DNA of 64,000 nt from contig CACNSC010000010.1 of the NCBI GenBank assembly GCA_902623005.1, positions 1 to 64,000 on the forward strand. Direction: 5' to 3'. Below the pieces are notes generated by a model. The model saw only the letters and a program-made list of their open reading frames with translations, ran no database searches and was not told the origin of the DNA. Both the position numbers and the translations under genes were made by a program. This DNA comes from an uncultured Coxiella sp. GTDB lineage: Bacteria > Pseudomonadota > Gammaproteobacteria > Coxiellales > Coxiellaceae. Positions 10,117-20,050 of this stretch are shown piece by piece (within the stretch, counting starts at the first letter, position 1; each line of letters opens with the position of its first letter).

Positions 10117-11457
10117 TTATATAAATGCTAGCATATCATCGACGTCTGATTTTAGTTTTTTATTTGAGGCATCGTGGCATGCCTCAATAGGCCGTTTTTT
10201 GAATAATCGCGATTGATACGATTCCATATTTGACCTGAAATTTTCTTTAGTGATAAATATACCAAAGTCTTCACATTCTACCTGAATCGCTTCCTTAGCA
10301 TTTTTAAGAAGATCATTGAGCCTGAATAAATCTTCAGGTTTAAAGTTTGTATCAGCATTAGATTTTGCTGTATTGAGGGTCAGCTGATAACAATGACTAT
10401 TGATTCGTGCAATATAATTGCTGAGAACTTTCAGAGAATTTTCATAATTAGCAAGAGAAGAGTGGTAATCTACAAGCCCTTGCTTGGAGAAACGCGAAAT
10501 AATAAGTTTTGTCGCTGAGTTAATCAGAGCTTTGCGTTTTATACTAAAATCACTAACAAAGTACTTAACAGCAGAACAATGTTTATGTGTAATACTCGAT
10601 GCTTCAAAGTAACTCAAATACAGCGCAGTAGAAAATAGCACCTTAACACAGGCAATGGATGCTGAATCATAGCTCATCTCATTTGCACGCAGTGTCTTAA
10701 TTAATCCTACCTTTGCTCTTTCATTCAAAGATTGTTGCAACGCAACCCAAAGCGAACAATAGTCTAAACTTCCAGCAACTGTCATCACTCGCTCGTTAAG
10801 TTGGGACAGCATTGCCAAATCGATAATTTTAAAATCTCCATTAGCCATCACTACAATGTTTTCTGGTTTTATATCGCGATGACAAAGATTGCGGGCTATT
10901 AATGAATGATTTGCTAAATCGAGAAATGCAAATAGTCGCCAAGCAAAATCGATATTAATTAAAGCAAAATTCTTCGGAGACTCAAATAGTGTCAGCAAAT
11001 CAAATTCAGCCTTTTGTGAAAATTCCAATAAAGCTAATTTCTTCGTGATTGGAGTAAATCGTCGTGCTGTAATGAAAAATTTTTCATCGACAAGTTTCCC
11101 AGCGAAAAATTCTGATCGTAATGAATGATACTCACCTTGTTTGATGACACCGGTACAATGTCGTGAAGATGATCCAAAATTATCATAAACGCCAACGACA
11201 CAGCCATAACCGCCTTGTCCGATTTTTTGATATGTACGATTTGAAATACTGCTTGAAATAATCTGGTTATTTGCTGCAGGATTTCGGACAACGAAACCGT
11301 TAGATGCTTTCTGAAACCCAGGTGATCGACCAAGCTCCTCTAGATTAATTGGAGTAACTGGCGGTGTGATTGATCGTAGTTTGTCATTCTGTTTCGATGT
11401 CTGTTGGTGATTCGAGTCCGACAAACCAACTGATTCAGTTTCGAGCGAAGGGCGCAT
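10117..11457 (-). CDS. Eukaryotic-like protein kinase, candidate secreted effector
   Basis: A 446-residue protein with a recognisable protein kinase fold. The glycine-rich loop 'GQGGYGCVV' is at 80-88, a probable ATP-binding Lys in 'GVIK' at 106, the catalytic loop 'HRDIKPEN' at 193-200, and 'KIIDLA' in place of DFG at 210-215, which keeps the metal-binding Asp213. There is no PASTA domain, membrane segment or signal peptide, unlike ordinary bacterial PknB kinases. The first 75 residues are polar and probably disordered; the C terminus is basic ('KKRPIEACHDASNKKLKS'). A PmrA-box promoter 44 bp upstream (11485-11517) supports an injected effector (inference). Its substrate is unknown. Confidence 0.85.
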   Translation of the reverse strand: MRPSLETESVGLSDSNHQQTSKQNDKLRSITPPVTPINLEELGRSPGFQKASNGFVVRNPAANNQIISSSISNRTYQKIGQGGYGCVVGVYDNFGSSSRHCTGVIKQGEYHSLRSEFFAGKLVDEKFFITARRFTPITKKLALLEFSQKAEFDLLTLFESPKNFALINIDFAWRLFAFLDLANHSLIARNLCHRDIKPENIVVMANGDFKIIDLAMLSQLNERVMTVAGSLDYCSLWVALQQSLNERAKVGLIKTLRANEMSYDSASIACVKVLFSTALYLSYFEASSITHKHCSAVKYFVSDFSIKRKALINSATKLIISRFSKQGLVDYHSSLANYENSLKVLSNYIARINSHCYQLTLNTAKSNADTNFKPEDLFRLNDLLKNAKEAIQVECEDFGIFITKENFRSNMESYQSRLFKKRPIEACHDASNKKLKSDVDDMLAFI

Positions 11458-11484
11458 GATATACCATCATTGATAGAAAAGCCG

Positions 11485-11517
11485 ATACTACATAACTCAA
11501 ATTAAAATAGTCTTAAA
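11485..11517 (-). promoter_or_regulatory. PmrA-box promoter of the kinase gene
   Basis: Read on the minus strand, 11517-11501 is TTTAAG-ACTAT-TTTAAT, an exact match to the PmrA/BasR box YTTAAK-N5-YTTAAK. Ten bases downstream is a -10-like TAGTAT (11490-11485). This predicts a transcript start about 20 bases before the kinase ATG at 11457. The same box-N10-(-10) arrangement precedes the gene at 20051-21100. PmrA controls Dot/Icm components and effectors in Legionella and Coxiella (established knowledge); its use here is inference. Confidence 0.6.
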
Positions 11518-11607
11518 TTACCCATTAAGAAAAAATTAGATCGATATAACTGGATAAAATTTGACTATCCTCATATTAGTCTAATAAGAATTGTTAAGAA
11601 TTATGAT

Positions 11608-12381
11608 TTATCCCAGACAAGTAGTTTCAACCACGGAAGTTGGGCTAGGGCTCGGTTTTTTTTGTGCGCTAGACTCATGAGAAAATACAATATGATTCGT
11701 CACGGAATGCCTTAACTCGGTCTTGTGCAGACTTAACTCAGCATCTGGTGATAGTTTTTTGATCGGACCAACATCCATCGACTTCAGCTCATCCATCAAA
11801 CTATGACGTATATGGCTTTGACGAACCATACAAATTAACATTAATGAAAAACACTCTAAAGCAAGATTGCGATTAAGAAGACCAAGCGTTTCTGTAATGT
11901 AGGGGAAATAATAGATAGATTGCTCGTTGGAGTGATAGCGCTGTAATAGCTGATGACTGAGACTTAGATGTATAATCGAAGGTAACAATTTCGTGCTGGT
12001 ATTCAGGGAATCATCATCACTTATATTTTCTGATATTTTGAGTAAATGCATCATTGCACTCAGCTGCTGTTTAAGATCAGGCATACCATCAAGACGGTTC
12101 ATATGCTGAGTAACTAATGAGGACATCGGCAAAAACCACTGCTTAAAATATTTCAATCGGCCTTTTAGATTATGCTCATCTGAAGTTTTATTGAAGATTG
12201 CAGGATGAGAAAGGATTGTTGCCTGTATCGAGCGTGAAGCCGGGAGGTAACTCGGAATTAAGCACTCATCATCGCCAACTTTGAAACTAATAAAATCGCC
12301 ACCAACAAGTTGACGTCGAATCGCGTCTGACGAAATAGCTGATAAACGAGACAAGGAGCTTTTATTAGTTTTTTTTCGCAT
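11608..12381 (-). CDS. Hypothetical protein, effector-like
   Basis: A 257-residue soluble protein with a basic N terminus and a predicted all-helical middle rich in Leu, His and Ser. The tail is Ser/Pro-rich ('KKPSPSPTSVVETT'). No family recognised and no catalytic motif seen. The start is supported by AAGGA a few bases upstream. It lies upstream of the kinase on the same strand with a 150-bp gap that contains the kinase's own promoter, so the two are probably separate transcripts. No PmrA box was found before it: its upstream TTAAG repeats have the wrong spacing. Confidence 0.75.
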   Translation of the reverse strand: MRKKTNKSSLSRLSAISSDAIRRQLVGGDFISFKVGDDECLIPSYLPASRSIQATILSHPAIFNKTSDEHNLKGRLKYFKQWFLPMSSLVTQHMNRLDGMPDLKQQLSAMMHLLKISENISDDDSLNTSTKLLPSIIHLSLSHQLLQRYHSNEQSIYYFPYITETLGLLNRNLALECFSLMLICMVRQSHIRHSLMDELKSMDVGPIKKLSPDAELSLHKTELRHSVTNHIVFSHESSAQKKPSPSPTSVVETTCLG

Positions 12382-12600
12382 TCATATTCCTTTATAACAA
12401 CTTCTCTATAGTCAAACTAACAAAAAAAAAGTAAATTAAAAACAACATGTTAAGAATTAAGATTGAAATAAGGTTTGATAAAAACCCGATCAACAATGTC
12501 GTTAAGAGAAAAAATTGCACAATGAATAAAGCGCAAACCAATAAACTAAATCGATTCGATTTTATTTGAATATCAGTTGTAGAGAGAGCTCCTAATCACA

Positions 12601-15600
12601 TCATGGTTTAACCATAGATTTTGATTTAACCTCAATGGTGTGTAAACGCCCCAAAAATGAATAAGCAATCGGTACAACAATCAATGAGAAAAAAGTTCCA
12701 AATATTAAACCACCAACAATTACCCAACCAATCTCTTGTCGACCTATAGAACCAGGTCCAGTAGCTAGTGCTAATGGTAAAGAGCCAACAACCATAGCTA
12801 CCGTTGTCATCAAGATTGGTCGCAGCCTTAACGTCGCACCGTCGATAATTGCCTGCTTAAACTCAACACCTTGTTGACGCAGTTGATTGGCAAACTCAGT
12901 AATTAAAATACCGTGTTTACTAATCAGGCCAACCAGCGTGACTAATCCTATTTGCGAGTACAGATTAAACGTCCCGCCAGTCAACCACAAAGTAAATAAC
13001 GCACCTACCAAGCTTAATGGCACTGCTAAAAGAATGATAAAAGGATCAATGAAGCTACCAAATTGTGCCGACAGTACTAAATAAATAAATATGAATGCAA
13101 GCAACATTATTCCGGTCATACTACCTGCTGATTCAATGTATTGAGCAGCCTTACCGGAATACTCGGCACGAACTTTTGATGTTACCGCTGATGGTAAAAT
13201 ACTGTTGATTTTGTCGATCACTTCACTTTCGGTGAAACCTGGTGCTACTGTGCCAGTAATCGCTCCAGATCGCATTCGATTAAAGTGCTGCAAGGTACTC
13301 TGCCCCACCTGTGGTGTTAGCGTCACTAATGATGATAACGGTATCATTCGACTAATTGACGATGTATCAGAATCATCGACAGGAATCGTGGATGCGACAT
13401 AGATTGAATCCAAGGCATCAAAACTCATCAATTGTTTTTTCTGCATTTGCAAGATAACGCGATAACTGCTAGATCCTGAACGGACATCCGTATAATGAAT
13501 ACCACTCATCATGGCATGAACGGTATCAGCAATGTCTTGTATACTGACACCCAATACGGCAGCAAGATCGCGATTAACCGTTAAAGAATATTCTTGCGAG
13601 TCAAACTTCAAGCTTGATTGCAAGTTGATTAAGCCTGGATAACCATTTAATGCTTTTAACATCGTCTGTAACGGATCCATCAAGGTTCGATAATCCTGTG
13701 CAGTAAGGAAATTAAGCGTGATGTCACTGCCCTCCTCCCCATAAGCAATAATATCAGGAATTGATGCATAAGCATCGACAGCAGGAATCTGCGATAGTTT
13801 TTTATTTAAATTTTCGACCAGCATTTGCGATGTGACGTTACGCTCTGACCATGGTTTCAGGTATAGATAGATATTCGCGGAACTTTGATTAAGCTGTGTG
13901 ACCACACCTTGCAAGCCAGGTTGCTGATTAACAATTGCAACCACTTGTTGCGTATACTTATCTGCATAATCCGGAGTTGAACCACTGGGTGTATTCACCC
14001 TCACATTAACCACACCATAATCTTCTTGCGGCAAAAATTCAGAAGGCATTAGCTTCGCCAACCAAACACCCCAACCCGCCACGACAAGCAACACGATAAT
14101 AATCACGGAGCGGTTTTTTAGCGATTTTTTTAATATGACTTGATAAAAAGCTTCTGTTCTTTTGAATAGACGCTCATTAAACAACACCAAACGACCTGGC
14201 TGACGATCTCCCGATAATAGTTTTGAACACATCATCGGTGTGAGTGTCAGCGCGATAAAGCCGGAAATCAACACGGCTCCTGCTAAAGTAAACGCAAATT
14301 CTTTAAACAGTGCCGCAGTCACTCCCTGAATAAAACCAATTGGCGCGTAAACGGCAAATAACGTCACGGTCATGACAATGACTGCATGCCCAATTTCTCG
14401 CACCCCAGTCAATGACGCCTGTAACGGTGACATACCGTCATGAATATGACGCTCAATATTTTCCAGTACCACGATCGCATCATCAACCACCAAACCAATT
14501 GCTAATACCATTCCCAACAGCGACATGATATTAATCGAATAGCCTAGCCAATAAATGACACCGAATACGGTAATCAAACTCAGTGGGATCGTCACGATAG
14601 GAATACTCGCAGAGCGGAATGACCCCAAGAATAAAAATACAACTAAAACCACGAGAATCACAGCCTCAATGATGGCTTTGAAGGTCTCATCAATTGATGA
14701 CTGTAGAAACTCGGAATTATCGAACATCAACTTGGCATGCATACCTGGTGGTAGACGCTCAGCTATACCTGGTAAAGCAGCATTGACGGCCTTAGCAACG
14801 GCAATGGGATTGGCAGACTGTAAAGGCGTGATAGTCAACATCACACCCTCTTGGTTATTAATTCGAATTGGAATATCGTATAAACTCTGTAGGCCCAGCT
14901 TAACATCCGCAACATCTTTTAAGCGTATCACGTCATTACCAGACTGCTTGATTACAATATTAGCAAATTCTTCAGCGTTCTTGAGATAGGTATCTGACTT
15001 GACAGAGTAGTTTCGTGTTGGTCCTCGCAACGAACCCGCAGGAAAATAAATATTATTGTCTCCTACCGCAGTTTTGATATCCGAAACTGATACACCCAAT
15101 CCAGCCATTTTTTCCGCGTTCAACCAGATCCGCATCGCATAATTAGTGGAACCCTTGACGCCTACCGATCCAACGCCTTGTAACTGCTGCAACATTGGAC
15201 GAACGAACTGCATCAAGTAATCACGTATTTCCAATGCTTTTTTGTTATCATCAGTAAAAGCAATGCCCATTAGCATAGAGCCATCCTCACCCACCGACAC
15301 CACTGGAGGGTCAGCATCTGCTGGTAGATCTGCAGTGACACTCGCGACTTTATCACGCACTTGCGCAGCTTGTGCCTCTAAATCACTGCCTAAATAAAAT
15401 TGTACAGTGATCGAGCTACTTGAAGTCGAACTACTTGAAGAAATATACTTAATGCCATCAACACCGGCCAACTCACTCTCTATTACCTGAGTCACCTGAC
15501 TTTCCATCAAATCGGCACTGGCACCTTCATACGAGGTAGATACCGTAACGATCGGCATAACCTGCTTTGGGAAAAACAGCACCTCTAAACGTAAAAAACC

Positions 15601-15681
15601 CATCACCCCAATCACTGCGAGCAATAGACTCAGCACGATTGAGAGGACGGGTTGTTCGATACAAATTTCAGAGAGCCTCAT
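12601..15681 (-). CDS. RND family efflux pump, inner-membrane permease
   Basis: A 1026-residue AcrB/MexF-type transporter. It has the N-terminal membrane helix, a large periplasmic loop, helices 2-6 with the proton-relay motif 'GLVVDDAIVVLENIERH' near residues 395-410, the second periplasmic loop, and the final helix bundle. Length matches the hydrophobe/amphiphile exporter family. It would use the proton gradient to expel drugs or lipophilic compounds from the periplasm through a tripartite complex. The adaptor gene lies 13 bp upstream in the same operon. No outer-membrane factor gene is present, so a TolC-type channel must be supplied from elsewhere. Substrate cannot be inferred. Confidence 0.95.
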   Translation of the reverse strand: MRLSEICIEQPVLSIVLSLLLAVIGVMGFLRLEVLFFPKQVMPIVTVSTSYEGASADLMESQVTQVIESELAGVDGIKYISSSSSTSSSSITVQFYLGSDLEAQAAQVRDKVASVTADLPADADPPVVSVGEDGSMLMGIAFTDDNKKALEIRDYLMQFVRPMLQQLQGVGSVGVKGSTNYAMRIWLNAEKMAGLGVSVSDIKTAVGDNNIYFPAGSLRGPTRNYSVKSDTYLKNAEEFANIVIKQSGNDVIRLKDVADVKLGLQSLYDIPIRINNQEGVMLTITPLQSANPIAVAKAVNAALPGIAERLPPGMHAKLMFDNSEFLQSSIDETFKAIIEAVILVVLVVFLFLGSFRSASIPIVTIPLSLITVFGVIYWLGYSINIMSLLGMVLAIGLVVDDAIVVLENIERHIHDGMSPLQASLTGVREIGHAVIVMTVTLFAVYAPIGFIQGVTAALFKEFAFTLAGAVLISGFIALTLTPMMCSKLLSGDRQPGRLVLFNERLFKRTEAFYQVILKKSLKNRSVIIIVLLVVAGWGVWLAKLMPSEFLPQEDYGVVNVRVNTPSGSTPDYADKYTQQVVAIVNQQPGLQGVVTQLNQSSANIYLYLKPWSERNVTSQMLVENLNKKLSQIPAVDAYASIPDIIAYGEEGSDITLNFLTAQDYRTLMDPLQTMLKALNGYPGLINLQSSLKFDSQEYSLTVNRDLAAVLGVSIQDIADTVHAMMSGIHYTDVRSGSSSYRVILQMQKKQLMSFDALDSIYVASTIPVDDSDTSSISRMIPLSSLVTLTPQVGQSTLQHFNRMRSGAITGTVAPGFTESEVIDKINSILPSAVTSKVRAEYSGKAAQYIESAGSMTGIMLLAFIFIYLVLSAQFGSFIDPFIILLAVPLSLVGALFTLWLTGGTFNLYSQIGLVTLVGLISKHGILITEFANQLRQQGVEFKQAIIDGATLRLRPILMTTVAMVVGSLPLALATGPGSIGRQEIGWVIVGGLIFGTFFSLIVVPIAYSFLGRLHTIEVKSKSMVKP

Positions 15682-15694
15682 CGATAACCTCTAA

Positions 15695-16864
15695 TTATGA
15701 CAATGTATTTGTCGATGGTTGATTGGTTGATGACTCATCTTGCGATGACATATGCTCTGTCAGTGGAGCGGCCGATGACTGACCAGTACTAGTGTCCGAG
15801 GTTTTGTCAGTAGCAGTAATGATATTTACTGCACTACCGTCTTGTAGTTTTTGCTGACCTAAAACCACAATGGTATCACCGACTTTAATACCACTTTTTA
15901 CTTGAGCCAAGCCACCTTGTCGGGTACCCAACTCGATATAAACTTGGGTGGCTTTGTTATCAACCACCCGATAAACATAGTAACCTTTCACATCTGCAAG
16001 CACTGCTTGGTCTGGCACAACCAAAACATTTTTCTCTGTTCCAATCTGCTGATGCACTTTCACGAACATACCTGGCAATAGCTTGTCATCTGGATTCGGT
16101 ACCAGAGCTTGAACTGTCACTGTTCGGGTTGAATCATCGATCGTTGGGGAAATAAAATTTACTGTTCCAGTGAAGCTCTGATTGGGCAGTGCCTTAACGC
16201 GAATCGTTGCCCGCTGACCTTTCTTGAGCTGCGTCAAATAGCTCTGTGGTATGTTATAGTCCGCCAGTAGCCGTGACTTATTAACTAAATCAACCAGCAC
16301 AGTGCCGGCGGTTATGTAGTCGCCCTCGTTGTATTTGAATTCACCCAGTATTCCAGAGAAAGGTGCTTTGATACTGAGCTGATCCAAATCCGCTTTTTTT
16401 TCTTCCTGATCAGCTTTAGCGGTCTCGAGATTAGCCCGTTGATCATCCAACTCTTGACGCGAGATATTGCCAATTTCTTGCGCCGATAACTGCTTGTAGC
16501 GCTCATACTTCTGTTGCTCTGAAACATAAACCGCTTGAGCTTTATTAAACTGAGCCTGGGCCTGCTGACTGTCTAACTGCGCAATAACATCACCCTCACT
16601 GACGGTTTGGCCGTTGCTGAAAAATATCTTACTGATCTTTCCGTCAACCACTGGACTGATAGTCACTGCCTTCATCGCTGATAAAGAACCCAGAGCATCA
16701 ATGTACTGAGGGATATCGGCTGTAGTTACCTTAGCCACTTGCACATTCCACACCACCATCTCTTTTTTGTCAGAGTTTGCATTACAAGACGCAATAAAAC
16801 TCACGAAACAAAGCATAAAGGTGAGCGCTATTACCCTTGACGATTGTTTCATAATCATAGCCAT
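15695..16864 (-). CDS. RND efflux adaptor (membrane fusion protein), likely lipoprotein
   Basis: The periplasmic adaptor of the RND pump. It has the split lipoyl/barrel-sandwich domain ('VVDGKISKIFFSNGQTVSEGDVIAQLDS' region and 'IKAPFSGILGEFKYNEGDYI'), an alpha-helical hairpin between them, and a beta-barrel domain with 'LLPGMFVKV'. A hydrophobic signal followed by 'FIASC' suggests lipid attachment to the inner membrane. The frame stays open to 16918, but the start at 16864 (or the Met codons at 16858 and 16852) gives a normal signal sequence; no strong ribosome-binding site decides between them. The tail is Ser/Thr-rich. Confidence 0.92.
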   Translation of the reverse strand: MAMIMKQSSRVIALTFMLCFVSFIASCNANSDKKEMVVWNVQVAKVTTADIPQYIDALGSLSAMKAVTISPVVDGKISKIFFSNGQTVSEGDVIAQLDSQQAQAQFNKAQAVYVSEQQKYERYKQLSAQEIGNISRQELDDQRANLETAKADQEEKKADLDQLSIKAPFSGILGEFKYNEGDYITAGTVLVDLVNKSRLLADYNIPQSYLTQLKKGQRATIRVKALPNQSFTGTVNFISPTIDDSTRTVTVQALVPNPDDKLLPGMFVKVHQQIGTEKNVLVVPDQAVLADVKGYYVYRVVDNKATQVYIELGTRQGGLAQVKSGIKVGDTIVVLGQQKLQDGSAVNIITATDKTSDTSTGQSSAAPLTEHMSSQDESSTNQPSTNTLS

Positions 16865-17019
16865 CAGTCTGTTAAATAAAGGATTTCTCAGTATATGCGG
16901 ATATGACAACCAATCCAAGGACTAAGAGCCTATGAACTCATCTAAAAAACACAAATTACCAGGTACTTGCATATGAATTGCAAAGAAATTATCCTCTCGA
17001 TGACATTAAGGGACAAAAC

Positions 17020-17946
17020 ATGCCTGAAGACATTTCACATAAACTCGTTATTGGCATATCGTCCAGAGCACTCTTTGACCTAACGACCAGTAACCGCATC
17101 TTTGAAGAAGAAGGCATTGATAAATACCGTGAATACCAACTGGCCCATGAGGACGACATTCTAACCCCAGGCAGTGGCTTTGCCTTGGTAAAGAAACTTC
17201 TCAACATCAATCAATTCGGCGACTTCACCGAAGTTATTTTGTTATCGCGTAATAGTGCTGACAGTGGCTTACGCATCTTTAATAGTATCGAACACTATGG
17301 CTTGGATATTAGTCGCGCTGCTTTTACTAATGGCAGTCGGCGCTACCCTTACGTTAAAGCCTTTGGCATGGATTTATTTCTATCCACGAGTCCTGAGGAT
17401 GTGATTCATACTCTAGAACAAGGTAATGCTGCAGCAACCTTACTGCCCTCACCGCCAGACCAAGTTGATAAAGATGAGCAACTGCGCATTGCTTTTGACG
17501 GTGATGCTGTCGTTTTTTCCGACGAAGCCGAACGTATCTTTCAAGACTCAGGACTAGCTGCCTTCCATCAAAGTGAACGTAATCGCACCCATGAACCACT
17601 GGATAACGGCCCATTCCAAGGCTTCCTTATGGCTTTGCATGATATTCAAAGCCACTTCAGCCCCGAGGATTGTCCAATCCGCACTGCGCTAGTAACGGCA
17701 CGCTCAGCACCGGCACACGCTAGAGTAATACGCACGCTAAGACAGTGGGGAATTCGTATGGATGAAGCCTTTTTCTTGGGTGGCATCAAAAAAACTGAGT
17801 TTCTCAAGGCTTTCAAAGCCGACATTTATTTTGACGACCATCCAACACACATTGCATCGGCTCAATCACACGTTGCAGCAGCCCACGTGCCTCATGGCAT
17901 TAACAACCCTAGTTCAGAAAACGATCCGCCAGCGCAAGAGGAGTAA
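17020..17946 (+). CDS. 5'-nucleotidase, cytosolic NT5C1-like family
   Basis: A 308-residue protein of the HAD-fold 5'-nucleotidase family related to animal cytosolic 5'-nucleotidase IA, which dephosphorylates AMP and related monophosphates. The HAD-type segment 'FDGDAVVFSDEAERIF' sits mid-protein, preceded by the family's 'IGISSRALFDL' and 'TPGSGFALVKKLL' and followed by 'ALVTARSAPAHARVIRTLR' and 'FFLGG'. The frame is open from 16978, but ATG 17020 follows an aaggga ribosome-binding site and matches family length. The oligoribonuclease gene starts three bases after its stop, so they form an operon: Orn releases mononucleotides and this enzyme can recycle or clear them. Confidence 0.92.
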   Translation: MPEDISHKLVIGISSRALFDLTTSNRIFEEEGIDKYREYQLAHEDDILTPGSGFALVKKLLNINQFGDFTEVILLSRNSADSGLRIFNSIEHYGLDISRAAFTNGSRRYPYVKAFGMDLFLSTSPEDVIHTLEQGNAAATLLPSPPDQVDKDEQLRIAFDGDAVVFSDEAERIFQDSGLAAFHQSERNRTHEPLDNGPFQGFLMALHDIQSHFSPEDCPIRTALVTARSAPAHARVIRTLRQWGIRMDEAFFLGGIKKTEFLKAFKADIYFDDHPTHIASAQSHVAAAHVPHGINNPSSENDPPAQEE

Positions 17947-17949
17947 TGC

Positions 17950-18495
17950 ATGAGTCAGATTGAACGTTTGATTTGGATTGATTTAGAAATGACAGGACTG
18001 GATACTGATCACGACCATATCATCGAAATTGCCACTATCGTTACGGATACAGCGCTTAATATTGTGGATGAAGGTCCGGTTTGTGCCATTCACCAAGCAG
18101 ACTCCGTACTGGAAAAAATGGACAGCTGGAACACCCATCAACACACCGAATCCGGACTGTATGAACGCGTTCAGAAGAGCACGACCAGCGTTCAAGAGGC
18201 CGAAACCATCACACTTGATTTTCTTAGGCAATATGTCGCCCCAAAAACATCACCCATGTGCGGCAACACCATTTGTCAAGACAGGCGCTTTCTGCATCGT
18301 GAAATGCCCGCACTAGAGCAATACTTTCACTATCGAAACTTGGACGTCACCTCACTTAAAATCCTGGCTCAACTGTGGCAGCCGGAAATGGCGAGTGACT
18401 TTTGTAAGACCTCACAGCACTTGGCGTTACAAGACATTCGTGACTCGATTGACGAACTTCGCCACTACCGCCAACACTTTCTTCAAGCCAACTAA
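17950..18495 (+). CDS. orn: Oligoribonuclease
   Basis: A 181-residue DEDDh 3'-5' exonuclease that degrades di- to pentanucleotide RNA, including linear c-di-GMP breakdown products. Exo I is '[10 protein letters not shown]' (acidic D and E), Exo II contains '[12 protein letters not shown]', and Exo III is '[11 protein letters not shown]' with the catalytic His and Asp. The usual 'NS' before the Exo II Asp reads 'NTICQD', a small variation. Length is normal. The start has an excellent gaggag ribosome-binding site. It is coupled to the upstream nucleotidase gene. Confidence 0.97.
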   Translation: MSQIERLIWIDLEMTGLDTDHDHIIEIATIVTDTALNIVDEGPVCAIHQADSVLEKMDSWNTHQHTESGLYERVQKSTTSVQEAETITLDFLRQYVAPKTSPMCGNTICQDRRFLHREMPALEQYFHYRNLDVTSLKILAQLWQPEMASDFCKTSQHLALQDIRDSIDELRHYRQHFLQAN

Positions 18496-18707
18496 TTGAC
18501 CGCAGTCATTGCAATCAACCTATGATTTATGGTTTGTTCAATAGGCATTTGACTTTAAGCTTGTTTGATTGATTTTAAAACCATTGCATGAGGAGCACGT
18601 TGCTACATAGCAAAATACAACAGAACACGAACAGTAATTAAGCAATCGAAAATAACCGAAATAAATGTGCTAAATATAGTAATAAAAAGGAATGACAGAC
18701 GATAAAC

Positions 18708-19883
18708 TCATTGAGGGATAGTCAGTGGATTTACCACATCTGAACTCTCAGCAACAGAATGCTTCTCTGATGACGGTGTGATCTTTTCGAAAAGATCTGA
18801 CCTATGCGGGTTATAGTCATCACTAAGCAACCCAATATGGGGATATTTCTCTCGTACAATCGATAAAAATCGTGCGAGTGAACGATCAGCGAGAAAAGCA
18901 TAATCTGTGTTTGACGATAACTCTTCACTTTGGAGACATAGATGATGTTTGACAATGCAACACAAACAGGATGCCCAAATTGGAACACCTACTGTCACTG
19001 CACTACTTAACCAATAACTGAAACATTGGTCTGTTATCGGATTACAGGACACTGATACAACATCAAGGCAACCAGGTGGCGTTGGTAATCCCAAAACCGA
19101 ATCGTACATTAAACAGATCAACGGTGAAAACATAAATGAAGCTACGCCAGATAAGCAGGAGAGGCAACTGATGTCACCACTATACGTGTAACAATTACTC
19201 CCTGTAATGATCAAATACAGCCTGTGGTACATATCTAAATCATCTGCAAGGTGATTGTAAAAAACTTTTAGATTAGGATTATCTGGATGTTTGACATATT
19301 TGTTTGTATCTCCGTTTGAATACTGACCTAGGCTTTCCTTGTCTGTAACATAAACATATCCATAATTACCCGGCGAACCCTCAAAGGTATTATCGTTATT
19401 GAAGACATAAGGATCCTGATAGGCAGTGGTGGAAATAATGTCCTGCAACTCTTTATTGATAAGTTCAATTGTCGTAGAGATCTGTTTATTTTTTTCCGAA
19501 TCACCAACAACCCTATAATCACTTAAAGCTTGATAGATTGCTTGAAGCTTCATGTGACGCTTGGCTTGATTGGACTGAATAAGTTGCTCTGAGCGCTCTT
19601 TATCAACCCAGTGAGACTCCCCCGACTGATTAATAAACACTAGAACATCCTGATCTGAGACTCTCTCACCTGTAATGGCGATCAATTCATTATACAAGTT
19701 GATTAAAGCTTCCCTATAGTGGTTACCCATCGGCTGTGTCTGCTCTGAATGGCGTGGCGACGCTGCCTCGAACGATGGCGAAAACAAGACACAACCCAGA
19801 GCATGGGATGATGCAGTTTGGCGTTGTTGCCCTAGTTGGTCTTGTGGCAGTAGCGGTTGCTTTATTTCGTTATTGTCGGCCAT
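18708..19883 (-). CDS. Cys-rich membrane protein, paralogue of the neighbouring gene
   Basis: A 391-residue unknown protein in two parts. Residues ~50-175 are soluble and helical ('YREALINLYNELI', 'MKLQAIYQALSDY'). Residues ~220-310 hold two hydrophobic, Cys-rich stretches ('DISCLSCLSGVASFMF', 'WASCLCCIVKHH') that look like membrane hairpins, and the tail is polar. The soluble part aligns in pattern with the protein at 20051-21100, including a shared 'SGESHWV'/'NHTSQWLAV' element and 'AIYQALSDY'/'QIYQHLDDY'. No enzymatic motif. A degenerate TTAA-N7-TTAA sits only 9 bp before the start, too close to be its promoter. Possibly a host-membrane-targeted effector (inference). Confidence 0.72.
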   Translation of the reverse strand: MADNNEIKQPLLPQDQLGQQRQTASSHALGCVLFSPSFEAASPRHSEQTQPMGNHYREALINLYNELIAITGERVSDQDVLVFINQSGESHWVDKERSEQLIQSNQAKRHMKLQAIYQALSDYRVVGDSEKNKQISTTIELINKELQDIISTTAYQDPYVFNNDNTFEGSPGNYGYVYVTDKESLGQYSNGDTNKYVKHPDNPNLKVFYNHLADDLDMYHRLYLIITGSNCYTYSGDISCLSCLSGVASFMFSPLICLMYDSVLGLPTPPGCLDVVSVSCNPITDQCFSYWLSSAVTVGVPIWASCLCCIVKHHLCLQSEELSSNTDYAFLADRSLARFLSIVREKYPHIGLLSDDYNPHRSDLFEKITPSSEKHSVAESSDVVNPLTIPQ

Positions 19884-20050
19884 ACAATCTCATTAATCAT
19901 TATTTAAGATACGCAATAGCGATCGTGGGTAAACCTGCGAGCTAGTGTATATTCAAAATATTAAAATAATTTTAAAAAATTGATTAGACACTGACTTTCA
20001 TTGCCAGTGGCTGCTAAATAGTTTTCGCAACAAAAGTTGAGGAATAAATT

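Noticed and set aside
12449-12461. Two TTAAG repeats before the 257-residue protein gene
   Set aside because: Their period is 7 bases, not 11, so they cannot form a PmrA box.
19892-19908. TTAA direct repeat with 11-base period upstream of the 391-residue protein
   Set aside because: Flanking bases do not fit the box and it lies only 9 bp before the start codon, leaving no room for a promoter.
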